The notes under the pieces were generated by a model. It was not told where the DNA came from and did not search any database. It saw nothing but the letters and a program-made list of their open reading frames with translations. A program made the position numbers and the translations under genes. From positions 310,001 through 374,000 of the forward strand of contig NZ_LAPZ01000001.1 in the NCBI RefSeq assembly GCF_002120225.1: DNA of 64,000 bases, in the 5' to 3' direction. This DNA comes from Tenacibaculum holothuriorum (GTDB lineage Bacteria > Bacteroidota > Bacteroidia > Flavobacteriales > Flavobacteriaceae). Shown in pieces: positions 17,710 to 26,468 of this stretch; the stretch's first letter is position 1, and every line of letters starts with the position of its first letter.

Positions 17710-18534
17710 ATGAGACAAATACCCCCCGTAATTTTGTCCGTTGTTATTTCTATTGCTTTATTTGCAGGATGTAACAGCAATGATTTTCAAACAGAAAAAG
17801 AGTCATTAATTTCTGAAAAAGTCTTAAAAAAACTCAAAGACTTTAACATTAACACCAAAGACGTTACAACAGTCATACGGCATTATCCAGACGGAACTTC
17901 CGAAAATTTATTTTTAGTAGAAGGTGATATTTATTTATCCTACGATCAAATAATGAATTTTGAAAAGATTGGTGAACAATTAGGCAGAAACTACCGTACA
18001 AGTAATTTAGTAGATCTCAATACCAACATTAAAATAATGGGATATACAGCTAGTTCTTTTGGTCTTTCAACTACAGAACAAAACGCACTAGTTTTAGCTG
18101 TAGAAAATTACAATGAACTAAATTTAGATATTACTTTTATTTTAAGTTTTGGTACTGATCTTTCTGATAAAGATATGGTTGTATTTAATGATACTTTTGC
18201 TTCTGGTGCTGGTGGTTCAGCCAGCTTTCCTTCCAACGGAAAACCAAATAAATGGATAGAAATTCATGGTTTATCTAACTTTAGTATAGATGTAATCGAA
18301 CATGTAATAACACATGAAATTGGGCATTCTATAGGTTTTAGACATACCGATTGGCAAACAAGACAAAGCTGTGGAGAAAATGTAAATGAAGGTGATGCTG
18401 GTGTTGGTGCTATTCCAATACCTGGTACTTCTGCAGGCTACGATCCAACATCTTTAATGCTAGCCTGTTTTAATTCAAATGCATCTGGTGAATTTAATCA
18501 AAACGACAAAATAGCCTTGAATTATATGTATTAA
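17710..18534 (+). CDS. Dual-action HEIGH (M57-like) metallopeptidase lipoprotein, copy 1
   Basis: A 274-aa predicted lipoprotein: signal peptide ending LFAGC with lipidated C21. The zinc site is HEIGHSIGFRH (H202, E203, H206, H212), the extended metzincin HExxHxxGxxH motif, followed by D. The segment TSLMLACFN probably supplies the Met-turn. This fits the dual-action HEIGH metallopeptidase family. Substrate unknown; it would act in the periplasm or on the cell surface. Very similar to the copy at 19525, especially over the C-terminal third. A strong terminator follows. Confidence 0.85.
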   Translation: MRQIPPVILSVVISIALFAGCNSNDFQTEKESLISEKVLKKLKDFNINTKDVTTVIRHYPDGTSENLFLVEGDIYLSYDQIMNFEKIGEQLGRNYRTSNLVDLNTNIKIMGYTASSFGLSTTEQNALVLAVENYNELNLDITFILSFGTDLSDKDMVVFNDTFASGAGGSASFPSNGKPNKWIEIHGLSNFSIDVIEHVITHEIGHSIGFRHTDWQTRQSCGENVNEGDAGVGAIPIPGTSAGYDPTSLMLACFNSNASGEFNQNDKIALNYMY

Positions 18535-18546
18535 AAAAATGGTATA

Positions 18547-18580
18547 AAAAGCTCTTATTTAAATAAGAGCTTTTATTTTT
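18547..18580 (+). terminator. Intrinsic terminator after HEIGH peptidase copy 1
   Basis: A 14-bp perfect stem, AAAAGCTCTTATTT (47-60 of this block) with its complement ending at 18574, followed by ATTTTT. A TATTTTTG string at 18574-18581 could serve as the -7 element of the SDR gene that starts at 18600. Confidence 0.8.
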
Positions 18581-18599
18581 GAATAAATAAGTTTTTTAT

Positions 18600-19331
18600 A
18601 TGAATATATTAATTCTTACAGGAGGAAGTAAAGGTATTGGTAAAGCTTTAGCTGAAAAATATAGGTCACAAAATTATAAAGTATATTCTTTATCAAGAAG
18701 TATAAACTCTCTTGAAAATATTATTCAAATTTCAGTAGACTTATCTAATTTAAAAGAAACTCACAACTCATTTAAAATGTTGTTTGATGAAATTAAAAAA
18801 GAAAAAATTTCATCACTAACATTAATCAACAATGCTGGTAGATTAGGTACAATTGCTAACTTAGAAAATATTAGCTCTGAAGATATTGCGAAAACAATTC
18901 AATTAAACACCACTACTCCCCTTTTAATTTCAAGTTTATTTATAGAATTAAGTCAAAAACTACATTGCAAAAAACAAATTATTAACATTTCCTCTGGCGC
19001 AGCCACAAAATCCTATGAAGGATGGAGTGTTTATTGCACTTCTAAAGCTGCCATAGATATGATGACAAAATGTATTGCTGCGGAACAAACTGAGCTTACA
19101 AATGGGGTTAAATGTGTTTCTATATATCCAGGAGTTGTAGATACAAATATGCAAACTCAAATTAGAGAAACCCAAAAATCTGACTTTAAAAACTTACAAC
19201 GTTTTATCGATTTAAAAGAGAATAATCAATTATTTACTCCTAAATATGTAGCCGAAACTATTTTTAAAATAGATACTTCTAATTATTTAAACTCTGGAGA
19301 TGTATATGATATTAGAAATTTCAACCATTAA
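18600..19331 (+). CDS. SDR family NAD(P)-dependent oxidoreductase
   Basis: A 243-aa classical short-chain dehydrogenase: nucleotide-binding TGGSKGIGKALA (7-18), NNAG (about 77-80), catalytic Ser in NISSGAA and catalytic Y-x3-K in YCTSKAA, then YPGVVDTNMQ. The pattern resembles sepiapterin reductase-like and benzil reductase-like SDRs (ILTGGSKGIGKAL). Substrate cannot be assigned. It lies between two HEIGH peptidase paralogues but is bounded by a terminator upstream and by the second copy's own regulatory region downstream, so it is a separate unit. Confidence 0.88.
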   Translation: MNILILTGGSKGIGKALAEKYRSQNYKVYSLSRSINSLENIIQISVDLSNLKETHNSFKMLFDEIKKEKISSLTLINNAGRLGTIANLENISSEDIAKTIQLNTTTPLLISSLFIELSQKLHCKKQIINISSGAATKSYEGWSVYCTSKAAIDMMTKCIAAEQTELTNGVKCVSIYPGVVDTNMQTQIRETQKSDFKNLQRFIDLKENNQLFTPKYVAETIFKIDTSNYLNSGDVYDIRNFNH

Positions 19332-19431
19332 TAGTTGATTTAATTTTTTATAACAATTTACAATAAAAACACTATAATCACAATAAAAAAGATTAAATCA
19401 CTATAAAATAATCAACAATACTTTCTCTTTT

Positions 19432-19445
19432 TTGATTTATATCAA
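19432..19445. promoter_or_regulatory. FNR/CRP-type box upstream of HEIGH peptidase copy 2
   Basis: TTGATTTATATCAA is an exact TTGAT-N4-ATCAA site, the consensus for Crp/Fnr-family regulators of the FNR type; flanking T and A runs extend the dyad to 9-bp arms. It lies 22 bp before a -7-like CATTTTTG. Whether a Crp/Fnr protein binds it is inference. Confidence 0.5.
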
Positions 19446-19467
19446 AAAATTAAAAATCAATTCATTT

Positions 19468-19475
19468 CATTTTTG
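19468..19475 (+). promoter_or_regulatory. Possible -7 element for HEIGH peptidase copy 2
   Basis: CATTTTTG differs from TAnnTTTG at one base. No TTG lies at the usual -33 distance; the FNR-type box takes that place, as in activator-dependent class II promoters. The ATG is at 19525, giving a leader of roughly 40 nt. Confidence 0.35.
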
Positions 19476-19524
19476 CAGCATAGAAATTTCTATTATTTAT
19501 TAATTATTTAATCAAACTTTTCAA

Positions 19525-20352
19525 ATGAAAAAAATCACCCTTCCGATTTTATCATTGATTACAGCTGCTGTGTTAATGGTAAGTTGTAGTGACAATGAAT
19601 CACATCCTGATCAAGAAAAAGCTGTTTCGAAAGAAATCTTAGCAAAACTTAAAGACTTTAACATGAACACTAATGATGTTCAGGTTACTAAGCAAAATTT
19701 ACCCGATGGTACTTCTAGAGATAGATACCTTGTAGAAGGTGACATCTATTTAACCCGCGATCAAATTATGAACTTTGAAAAAATTGGTGAGCAATTAGGT
19801 AGAAATTATCGTACAAGTAATTTAGTAGCTCGTGGTAAAGTAATTGATATTATGGGATATGTTGCTAACGATGGTTATGGTTTAACAAGTAAAGGACAAA
19901 CTGCCTTAGCTATGGCAGTAGAGAACTTTAATGAGCTAAACTTAGATATCCGTTTCAATCTAACATTCGGAACTAATTATGCACCAAAAGATATGGTTGT
20001 ATATGTAGATGCTTTAGCTGGAGGTTCTGGTGGATCTGCAGGTTTCCCTACTAATGGTAATCCATACAAATGGGTAGAAATTCACGGTTTAGAGAATTTT
20101 AGTTTAGACGTAGTTGAACACGTTATTACTCACGAAATTGGTCATTCTGTAGGATTTAGACATACCGATTGGCAAACAAGACAAAGTTGTGGACAAAACG
20201 TTAATGAAGGAGATGCTGGTGTAGGTGCTATTCCAATTCCAGGAACTACTGCTGGTTACGATCCAACGTCTTTAATGTTAGCTTGTTTTAACACTGGGGT
20301 TTCTGGTGAATTTAACCAAAACGATAGAATTGCATTAGAATACTTATATTAG
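19525..20352 (+). CDS. Dual-action HEIGH (M57-like) metallopeptidase lipoprotein, copy 2
   Basis: A 275-aa paralogue of the 17710 gene. The signal peptide ends LMVSC with lipidated C21. The zinc motif is HEIGHSVGFRH (H203, E204, H207, H213). The block from VEHVITHEIGH to the C-terminus is nearly identical to copy 1; the N-terminal third after the lipobox is the most diverged. Same expected location (envelope-anchored, exported). Its upstream region differs completely from that of copy 1 and carries an FNR-type box, so the two copies are probably expressed under different conditions. Confidence 0.87.
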   Translation: MKKITLPILSLITAAVLMVSCSDNESHPDQEKAVSKEILAKLKDFNMNTNDVQVTKQNLPDGTSRDRYLVEGDIYLTRDQIMNFEKIGEQLGRNYRTSNLVARGKVIDIMGYVANDGYGLTSKGQTALAMAVENFNELNLDIRFNLTFGTNYAPKDMVVYVDALAGGSGGSAGFPTNGNPYKWVEIHGLENFSLDVVEHVITHEIGHSVGFRHTDWQTRQSCGQNVNEGDAGVGAIPIPGTTAGYDPTSLMLACFNTGVSGEFNQNDRIALEYLY

Positions 20353-20375
20353 TAGGTACGTGTAAATTGAATAGA

Positions 20376-20407
20376 AAAAGAGGTTATCAATATTGATAAC
20401 CTCTTTT
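20376..20407. terminator. Bidirectional terminator between HEIGH peptidase copy 2 and lon
   Basis: A 32-bp perfect palindrome, AAAAGAGGTTATCAAT with its complement, sits between the convergent stops at 20352 and 20412 and gives a T-tail in both directions. Confidence 0.85.
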
Positions 20408-20411
20408 ATTA

Positions 20412-22868
20412 TTAAGCTAATTTCTTAGCGTTTTTTACTTTTTGTTTGGTGAGTGCAATTTCAATTACTTCACTCATCTCAGTTACATAGTGGAATTTTA
20501 CCCCCTTCAAATAACTTTGTTTTATTTCTTCTATATCCTTTCTATTATCAGCACATAAAATAATTTCTTTAATATTAGCTCTTTTTGCTGCTAATATTTT
20601 TTCTTTAATACCACCAACTGGTAATACTTTTCCTCGTAAAGTAATTTCACCAGTCATGGCTATTTTATTCTTTACTTTACGTTGAGTAAATACCGAAACC
20701 AAAGAAGTTAACATCGTAATACCAGCACTTGGTCCATCTTTTGGTGTTGCTCCTTCTGGCACGTGAATATGAACATCATACTTATCTAATAGCTCTGGTT
20801 TAATTCCAAACTCTTCTGCATTTGCTTTGATGTATTTCATTGCAATTGTTGAAGATTCTTTCATTACTGTTCCTAAATTACCTGTAATTGATAATCCTCC
20901 TTTTCCTTTAGATAAAATTGATTCTATAAATAAAATATCTCCTCCAACACTTGTCCATGCTAAACCTGTAACAACACCAGCCGTATCGTTATTTTCATAT
21001 TTATCACGTTCTAAACGAGCAGGTCCTAAAATAGTTTCAATATCTTCATTGGTTAATGTAACGTTGTACTCCTCCTCCATCGCGATAGATTTTGCAGCAT
21101 AACGAACTACTTTAGCTACTTGTTTTTCTAAAGTTCTTACTCCAGATTCGCGAGTATATCCTTCAACAATTTTTTCTATTTGAGCTTTTCCTAATTTTAA
21201 ATGATCATCATTTAAACCATGCTCTTTCAATTGCTTTGGCAACAAATACTTTTTAGCAATTTCAACCTTTTCTTCAATCGTATATCCTGTAACATTAATA
21301 ATTTCCATACGATCACGTAATGCCCATGGAATTTGATTAATATTATTTGCAGTAGCTATAAATAATACTTTAGAAAGATCGTAACCAACTTCTAAATAGT
21401 TATCGTAGAACTCAGTATTTTGCTCAGGATCTAAAACTTCTAACATTGCTGAAGAAGGATCTCCTTGATGACTCTGACTTAATTTATCAATTTCATCTAA
21501 TACAAATACAGGGTTTGAAGTTCCTGCTTTTTTAATATTCTGAATTAAACGCCCTGGCATTGCTCCAATATACGTTTTACGATGCCCACGAATTTCTGCT
21601 TCATCACGTAAACCTCCTAACGACATACGAACATATTTACGACCTAAAGCTTCTGCAACCGACTTTCCTAAAGAAGTTTTACCAACTCCTGGAGGTCCGT
21701 ATAAACAAATAATTGGCGATTTCATATCTCCACGTAGCTTTAACACAGCTAAATGTTCTATGATACGCTCTTTTACTTTTTCAAGTCCGAAATGATCTCT
21801 ATCTAAAATTTTCTGAGCTTTCTTTAAATCAAACTTATCTTGAGAATATTCTCCCCAAGGTAATTCTAACATCAACTCTAAATAATTACGTTGTACACCG
21901 TATTCTGCCATTTGAGGATTCATTCGTTTTAAACGACTTAACTCCTTTTCAAATGTTTGTGCAACTTCTTTATTCCACTTTTTATCTTTAGCCTTAGTAC
22001 GCATTTCTTCTAACTCTTGGTCATGAGAAACACCTCCTAATTCTTCTTGAATGGTTTTTAATTGCTGATGTAAATAATATTCGCGTTGCTGTTTATCTAA
22101 ATCAGATCGTGTTTTAGATTGAATATCATTACGTAATTGTAATTTTTGAAGCTCTTTATCTAAATTTTTAAGTGTTAATAAAGCACGCTCTTTTAAATTA
22201 TCTTTTTCTAATAATACTTGTTTTTGAGCAACACTCAAATCCATATTAGAAGAAATAAAGTTTACCAAAAATGAGTCTGATTGAATGTTTTTAATCGCAA
22301 AAGAAGCTTCTGAAGGTAACATCGGGTTTTCTTTAATTACCTCTAATGCTAAATCTTTAATCGATTCTATAATAGCATCAAACTCCTTTTTATCATCTAT
22401 ATCACGTTCTTCAATTGCTTCAGTAACTTTTGCCTTTAAATAAGGTTCTTCTTGAATAATCTCCTGAATTTCAAAACGTTTTTTACCTTGAATAATAACA
22501 GTGGTATTTCCATCTGGCATTTTTAACACTCGTAAAATCTGAGCGACTACTCCTGTAGTGTGAATATCATCAATTCCAGGATTTTCGGTATCACTATTTC
22601 TTTGTGCTACTACTCCAACAACTTTATCTCCGCTATTGGCATCTTTTATTAGCTGAATAGATTTATCTCTACCAGCCGTAATTGGAATTACAACACCAGG
22701 AAATAAAACGGTATTTCTTAAAGGTAAAATAGGAAGCTCACTAGGAATTTCTTCCTTATTCATGTTTTCTTCATCTTCAGGAGTTAATAAAGGAATTAAC
22801 TCTGAGTTTTCGTTAAAAACGTCTTGAAGCGACAAATTGTCTAAATGTATAATTTTTGATTTACTCAT
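20412..22868 (-). CDS. lon: Endopeptidase La (Lon protease)
   Basis: An 818-aa ATP-dependent serine protease. Order: Lon N-domain ([19 protein letters not shown]), long helical linker, AAA+ module with Walker [10 protein letters not shown] and Walker [10 protein letters not shown], and the C-terminal protease domain with the Ser-Lys dyad (Ser in [11 protein letters not shown], Lys in [10 protein letters not shown]). It degrades misfolded and regulatory cytosolic proteins. The ATG at 22866-22868 ([15 protein letters not shown]) matches relatives; an ATG six codons earlier is also in frame. Divergent from the TPR lipoprotein gene. Confidence 0.97.
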   Translation of the reverse strand: MSKSKIIHLDNLSLQDVFNENSELIPLLTPEDEENMNKEEIPSELPILPLRNTVLFPGVVIPITAGRDKSIQLIKDANSGDKVVGVVAQRNSDTENPGIDDIHTTGVVAQILRVLKMPDGNTTVIIQGKKRFEIQEIIQEEPYLKAKVTEAIEERDIDDKKEFDAIIESIKDLALEVIKENPMLPSEASFAIKNIQSDSFLVNFISSNMDLSVAQKQVLLEKDNLKERALLTLKNLDKELQKLQLRNDIQSKTRSDLDKQQREYYLHQQLKTIQEELGGVSHDQELEEMRTKAKDKKWNKEVAQTFEKELSRLKRMNPQMAEYGVQRNYLELMLELPWGEYSQDKFDLKKAQKILDRDHFGLEKVKERIIEHLAVLKLRGDMKSPIICLYGPPGVGKTSLGKSVAEALGRKYVRMSLGGLRDEAEIRGHRKTYIGAMPGRLIQNIKKAGTSNPVFVLDEIDKLSQSHQGDPSSAMLEVLDPEQNTEFYDNYLEVGYDLSKVLFIATANNINQIPWALRDRMEIINVTGYTIEEKVEIAKKYLLPKQLKEHGLNDDHLKLGKAQIEKIVEGYTRESGVRTLEKQVAKVVRYAAKSIAMEEEYNVTLTNEDIETILGPARLERDKYENNDTAGVVTGLAWTSVGGDILFIESILSKGKGGLSITGNLGTVMKESSTIAMKYIKANAEEFGIKPELLDKYDVHIHVPEGATPKDGPSAGITMLTSLVSVFTQRKVKNKIAMTGEITLRGKVLPVGGIKEKILAAKRANIKEIILCADNRKDIEEIKQSYLKGVKFHYVTEMSEVIEIALTKQKVKNAKKLA

Positions 22869-23078
22869 ATCTCTTATATCTGTCATACTGACATTTAAAA
22901 AGAATTCTTATGAAGCCTTTTAAAACATCTTAATTACCTAAATAACTAGTTAACACTATATTTGTTGGTAATTGTATTACTTTTTCATCTAAATTAGTCA
23001 ATTCTTATGCCAAGGTTTATCAAATTTAGTGTAACTATTTTCTAATTAGGTCGTCGTATAAGTACAAACTAACAAACT

Positions 23079-23768
23079 ATGAAAGCTAAATACATTTTAT
23101 CTACACTAGCCATTGTATTTTTACTACTTAATTGTACGTCTAAAAAGAATTCAGCAGACTTCATTAATAAAACTTCAGGAAGGTATTTTTTTAATGCTGA
23201 TGAAATTATTGAGGTATTTTACGAAAATGACGAATTAAAATTAAAATGGAGAAAACAAACACTAACTCCTTTAAAAGTAAATGACAGTACTTTTTATGTT
23301 AGAGAATTGAATGAAAAACTCATTTTTTCTCCTTCAAAAGATTTGATAAAACTTGCAAAAAAAAGAGAGCATAAAGACAAAAAGTTTGTTTTTAAAAAAC
23401 TTAGAGAAGGTGAAAAAACTCCAAGTGAATATTTAGCTGAAGGCAATTTTGAAATGGCTTTAAAAGGATATAAAACCATTAAAGCTCAAGATAGTTTAAG
23501 TCCTGTAATCCGTCAGCGTAGTTTAAACAGATTAGGATATCATTATTTAAGTAATGACGAGTATGATAAAGCCATAGATGTATTTAAAATAAATATTGAA
23601 TTATACCCAAAAAGTTCGAATACTTACGATAGTACGGGTGATGCTTATCTAAAAAAGAAAGATACAGCTACTGCTATTGAATATTATAAAAAAGCCTTAG
23701 CAATTAATCCAGAAAACAGAAGCTCTAGAAGAGCAATTAAAAGATTAACAAAGAAAAAGGAAGAATAG
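23079..23768 (+). CDS. TPR-containing lipoprotein
   Basis: A 229-aa protein with a signal peptide ending LLLNC (lipidated C19). Residues about 25-110 are a beta-rich region (GRYFFNADEIIEVFYENDELKLKWRKQTLTPL). The C-terminal half holds tetratricopeptide repeats (NRLGYHYLSNDEYDKAIDVFKINIELYPKS, STGDAYLKKKDTATAIEYYKKALAINPEN). It would be a periplasm-facing scaffold. Its stop shares one base with the GTG start of yfiT, so the two are coupled. The N-terminal part resembles domains found beside beta-lactamase-like proteins in Bacteroidota, but a function is not claimed. Confidence 0.75.
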   Translation: MKAKYILSTLAIVFLLLNCTSKKNSADFINKTSGRYFFNADEIIEVFYENDELKLKWRKQTLTPLKVNDSTFYVRELNEKLIFSPSKDLIKLAKKREHKDKKFVFKKLREGEKTPSEYLAEGNFEMALKGYKTIKAQDSLSPVIRQRSLNRLGYHYLSNDEYDKAIDVFKINIELYPKSSNTYDSTGDAYLKKKDTATAIEYYKKALAINPENRSSRRAIKRLTKKKEE

Positions 23769-24298
23769 TGAACGATTTAAGATATCCTATTGGAAAACCT
23801 GATATTCCTAACGAAATTACTACTGAAGTAATTGATAAATGGATTTTAACTCTAGCCGAATTTCCTACTAAACTAGAAGTTCTTGTTCAAAACTTAACTC
23901 AAGATCAACTAGATACTCCATATAGAAATGGTGGTTGGACAATAAGACAAGTAATACATCATTGTGCCGATAGTCACCATAATTCATACACTCGCTTTAA
24001 ATGGACTTTAACAGAAGACAAACCTATTATCAAAGCATATTACGAAGATCGTTGGGCAGAATTGTTTGATTCAAAATCAGCACCAATTCAATTTTCAATA
24101 AATAGTTTAAAAGCACTTCACGCTAAATGGGTATACTTTTTACAAGGATTGAATGAAGAGGATTTAAATTCAATTTTTATTCATCCGGATGGAAATGAAG
24201 AAGTTTCCTTAAAAGAAAATATAGGTATTTATGCGTGGCATTGTAATCATCATTACGCACATATAGAACATCTATTAATCCGTAAAAACTGGATGTAA
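23768..24298 (+). CDS. YfiT-like bacillithiol transferase (DinB superfamily)
   Basis: A 176-aa four-helix-bundle metal enzyme. It starts MNDLRYPIGKPDIP, as typical YfiT proteins do. Metal-ligand histidines lie in VIHHCADSHHNSYTRFKW and HCNHHYAHIEHLL. YfiT/BstA family members use bacillithiol to conjugate electrophiles such as drugs. The GTG start overlaps the TAG stop of the TPR gene by one base. Together with YtxJ at 3385 it argues for bacillithiol metabolism in this organism. Confidence 0.85.
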   Translation: MNDLRYPIGKPDIPNEITTEVIDKWILTLAEFPTKLEVLVQNLTQDQLDTPYRNGGWTIRQVIHHCADSHHNSYTRFKWTLTEDKPIIKAYYEDRWAELFDSKSAPIQFSINSLKALHAKWVYFLQGLNEEDLNSIFIHPDGNEEVSLKENIGIYAWHCNHHYAHIEHLLIRKNWM

Positions 24299-24733
24299 TT
24301 AATGGTCATGTTCATCATGCTTTAAGATTTTTATATTTCCATTGAGAAATTCTTTTTTCTCATCCATTGTATGTGCATAACCTATAATTATCTCTTTACC
24401 AACAGCTAAAGTTTTTAATTCTTCATCACTATTTAAAAGGTATAAAACATCAACCTTTAAATCGTATTTTTTAGCAATAGATGTAACTGTTTCTCCTTTC
24501 TTTACAACATGTGTTATGGTTGGATCAAAGATTTCATCATCGTCATCATCTTCAAAAACAAGGTCTACTTTTTTAGCTTTGGGCTTTTCTCTAGTTATTT
24601 TACCTGTTGTTAAATTTATATATGCTGGTTTTCCTTTTAAAGATATTAAACTCCATCCTTTAGGAAGTTTTAAACCTTGAGAAAATATCAACGAGCAATT
24701 AAACAATAAAAAAAGTAGTAGCAGTTTTTTCAT
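24299..24733 (-). CDS. LysM-domain secreted protein
   Basis: A 144-aa protein with an N-terminal signal peptide (MKKLLLLFLLFNCSLIFSQ). A LysM domain spans about residues 79-122 (THVVKKGETVTSIAKKYDLKVDVLYLLNSD and VGKEIIIGY). Before it is an acidic stretch (FEDDDDDEIFDP). The C-terminus is His-rich (HDEHDH). LysM binds N-acetylglucosamine polymers, so the protein probably associates with peptidoglycan in the periplasm. It abuts the convergent yfiT gene with no gap. Confidence 0.8.
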   Translation of the reverse strand: MKKLLLLFLLFNCSLIFSQGLKLPKGWSLISLKGKPAYINLTTGKITREKPKAKKVDLVFEDDDDDEIFDPTITHVVKKGETVTSIAKKYDLKVDVLYLLNSDEELKTLAVGKEIIIGYAHTMDEKKEFLNGNIKILKHDEHDH

Positions 24734-24766
24734 AGTATTGTGAAGGGTTAAGTTTGGTCGTTTGGT

Positions 24767-25381
24767 TTATATTAATATTAAGGCAGCAATACCTATAAAA
24801 ACAATAATTTGTGCCCATTTAAGATAAACTCCTATTTGAGCGTTTTGCTTTATATATGTTGAAATTGAGCCTGCTAATAAAGCTATAGTTGAAAATATTA
24901 TAAAAGATGTTAGTATAAACAACCCTCCCAAAACATAAAACTGAACCACATTTGAAATACTATCTGAAAATAAAAATTGAGGAAAAAAGGCTAAAAAGAA
25001 AATAGTAACTTTTGGATTTAAAACATTCATCCAAAAACCTGTTTTGAATAATTGCAAAGTTGATTTCTTCTCTACTCCCTCAGTTGAAAAAGCAATTTTA
25101 GCATCGCTTTTATATACTTGAAAAGCCAGATATAATAAATACCCAGCTCCTAATAATTTAATTACAAAAAATAAACTCGGATTTTGTTTAATGATTTCTG
25201 AAACGCCAAATGCTACCAGAGTTGTATGAATAATACAACCTGTCATTAAACCAGCAACCGTAGCTAAACCGTACTTTTTTCCATTTACAATACTTTGAGT
25301 AAGCACAAAAATATTGTCTGGCCCTGGTGAAATTGCTAACGTAGCAGTTGCCAAGACAAATGAAAAAAGGGTTTCTAGCAT
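24767..25381 (-). CDS. LysE family translocator (amino acid exporter)
   Basis: A 204-aa inner-membrane protein with six hydrophobic segments. The family signature SPGPDNIFVLTQS follows the first segment, and GFWMNVLNPKVTIFFLAFFPQF is the conserved central loop. LysE/RhtB proteins export amino acids or related metabolites by proton exchange; the substrate is not predictable. It starts 3 bp after the pyrD stop on the same strand and is likely co-transcribed with pyrD. Confidence 0.88.
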   Translation of the reverse strand: MLETLFSFVLATATLAISPGPDNIFVLTQSIVNGKKYGLATVAGLMTGCIIHTTLVAFGVSEIIKQNPSLFFVIKLLGAGYLLYLAFQVYKSDAKIAFSTEGVEKKSTLQLFKTGFWMNVLNPKVTIFFLAFFPQFLFSDSISNVVQFYVLGGLFILTSFIIFSTIALLAGSISTYIKQNAQIGVYLKWAQIIVFIGIAALILI

Positions 25382-25384
25382 GGT

Positions 25385-26419
25385 TTAGTTTTCTGCTAAA
25401 ATAGCTTTATTGATTCTTTTTACCAAACTCGGACCTTCATAAATAAATCCTGTGTAAATTTGAACTAAATCGGCACCTGCATTTAACTTTTCTAAAGCAT
25501 CTTTTTCTGAGTGAATACCTCCTACTCCAATTATTGGAAATGCTTTGTTAGAATTATCTGCTAAATACTTTATCACTCTTGTGCTTCTTTCTTTTACAGG
25601 TTGCCCGCTTAAACCACCATTACCAATTTCTTGTAATCGTTTTTCTGAAGCTTTTAAACCTTCTCTATTAATAGAAGTGTTAGAAGCAATTACACCGTCA
25701 ATTTTAGTTTCTGCTACTAATTCTATAATCTCATCTAATTGTTGGTTATTTAAATCGGGAGCTATTTTTAATAAAATAGGCTTTTGTTTCGCTTCTTGAT
25801 TATTCAATTTTTGAACTTCGGTTATTAATTCTTTTAAATAATCTGCATCTTCTAATTTTGCATGGCTACTTACATTTGGGCAACTTACATTCAACACAAA
25901 ATAATCTACATACGGATGTAAACCTTTAAAACACGTTACATAATCTTCGGTATAGTTTTCAGGCTTTGTTAACGTGTTTTTTCCAATATTTCCTCCAATA
26001 ATTAACTTTCCTTTATTCTTCTTTAATTGTTCAATAGCAGCCTCAAGTCCTTCATTATTGAATCCCATTCTATTAATAATTCCTTTGTCATCTTTTAAAC
26101 GGAATAATCTTTTCTTCGGATTACCTACTTGTCCTTTTGGTGTTACCGTTCCTATTTCAATAAAACCAAAACCAAAATCAGCTAATTCATTATACAGCAC
26201 TGCATTTTTATCGAAACCAGCTGCTAAACCTACTGGATTTTTAAATGTTAATCCAAATAAGTTTCGTTCTAATCGTTTATCATTTACTTGATACATTCCT
26301 CTAAAAACAGAAGATATCAACGGAATTTTTGATAAAAACTTAACTAATGAAAATGTGAAGTGATGGATCTTCTCTGGATCAAACAAAAAGAAAATTGGGC
26401 GAATAAATAACTTGTACAT
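25385..26419 (-). CDS. pyrD: Quinone-dependent dihydroorotate dehydrogenase (class 2)
   Basis: A 344-aa flavoenzyme. The N-terminal amphipathic helix region ([29 protein letters not shown]) marks the membrane-associated class 2 type. FMN-barrel motifs follow: [25 protein letters not shown], catalytic-Ser loop [20 protein letters not shown] and GVGGIHS. It oxidises dihydroorotate to orotate and passes electrons to menaquinone. Downstream lysE is 3 bp away; pheT upstream ends in its own terminator. Confidence 0.96.
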   Translation of the reverse strand: MYKLFIRPIFFLFDPEKIHHFTFSLVKFLSKIPLISSVFRGMYQVNDKRLERNLFGLTFKNPVGLAAGFDKNAVLYNELADFGFGFIEIGTVTPKGQVGNPKKRLFRLKDDKGIINRMGFNNEGLEAAIEQLKKNKGKLIIGGNIGKNTLTKPENYTEDYVTCFKGLHPYVDYFVLNVSCPNVSSHAKLEDADYLKELITEVQKLNNQEAKQKPILLKIAPDLNNQQLDEIIELVAETKIDGVIASNTSINREGLKASEKRLQEIGNGGLSGQPVKERSTRVIKYLADNSNKAFPIIGVGGIHSEKDALEKLNAGADLVQIYTGFIYEGPSLVKRINKAILAEN

Positions 26420-26432
26420 AATTAATTATCAA

Positions 26433-26462
26433 ATATAAAAAAAGCCCCAATAAATTGGAGCT
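26433..26462 (-). terminator. Intrinsic terminator after pheT
   Basis: The arms at 26443-26451 and 26454-26462 pair fully only as minus-strand RNA (one U-G pair that would be a C-A mismatch on the plus strand). They are followed there by seven U. This fixes the direction. Confidence 0.75.
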
Positions 26463-26468
26463 TCTGAA

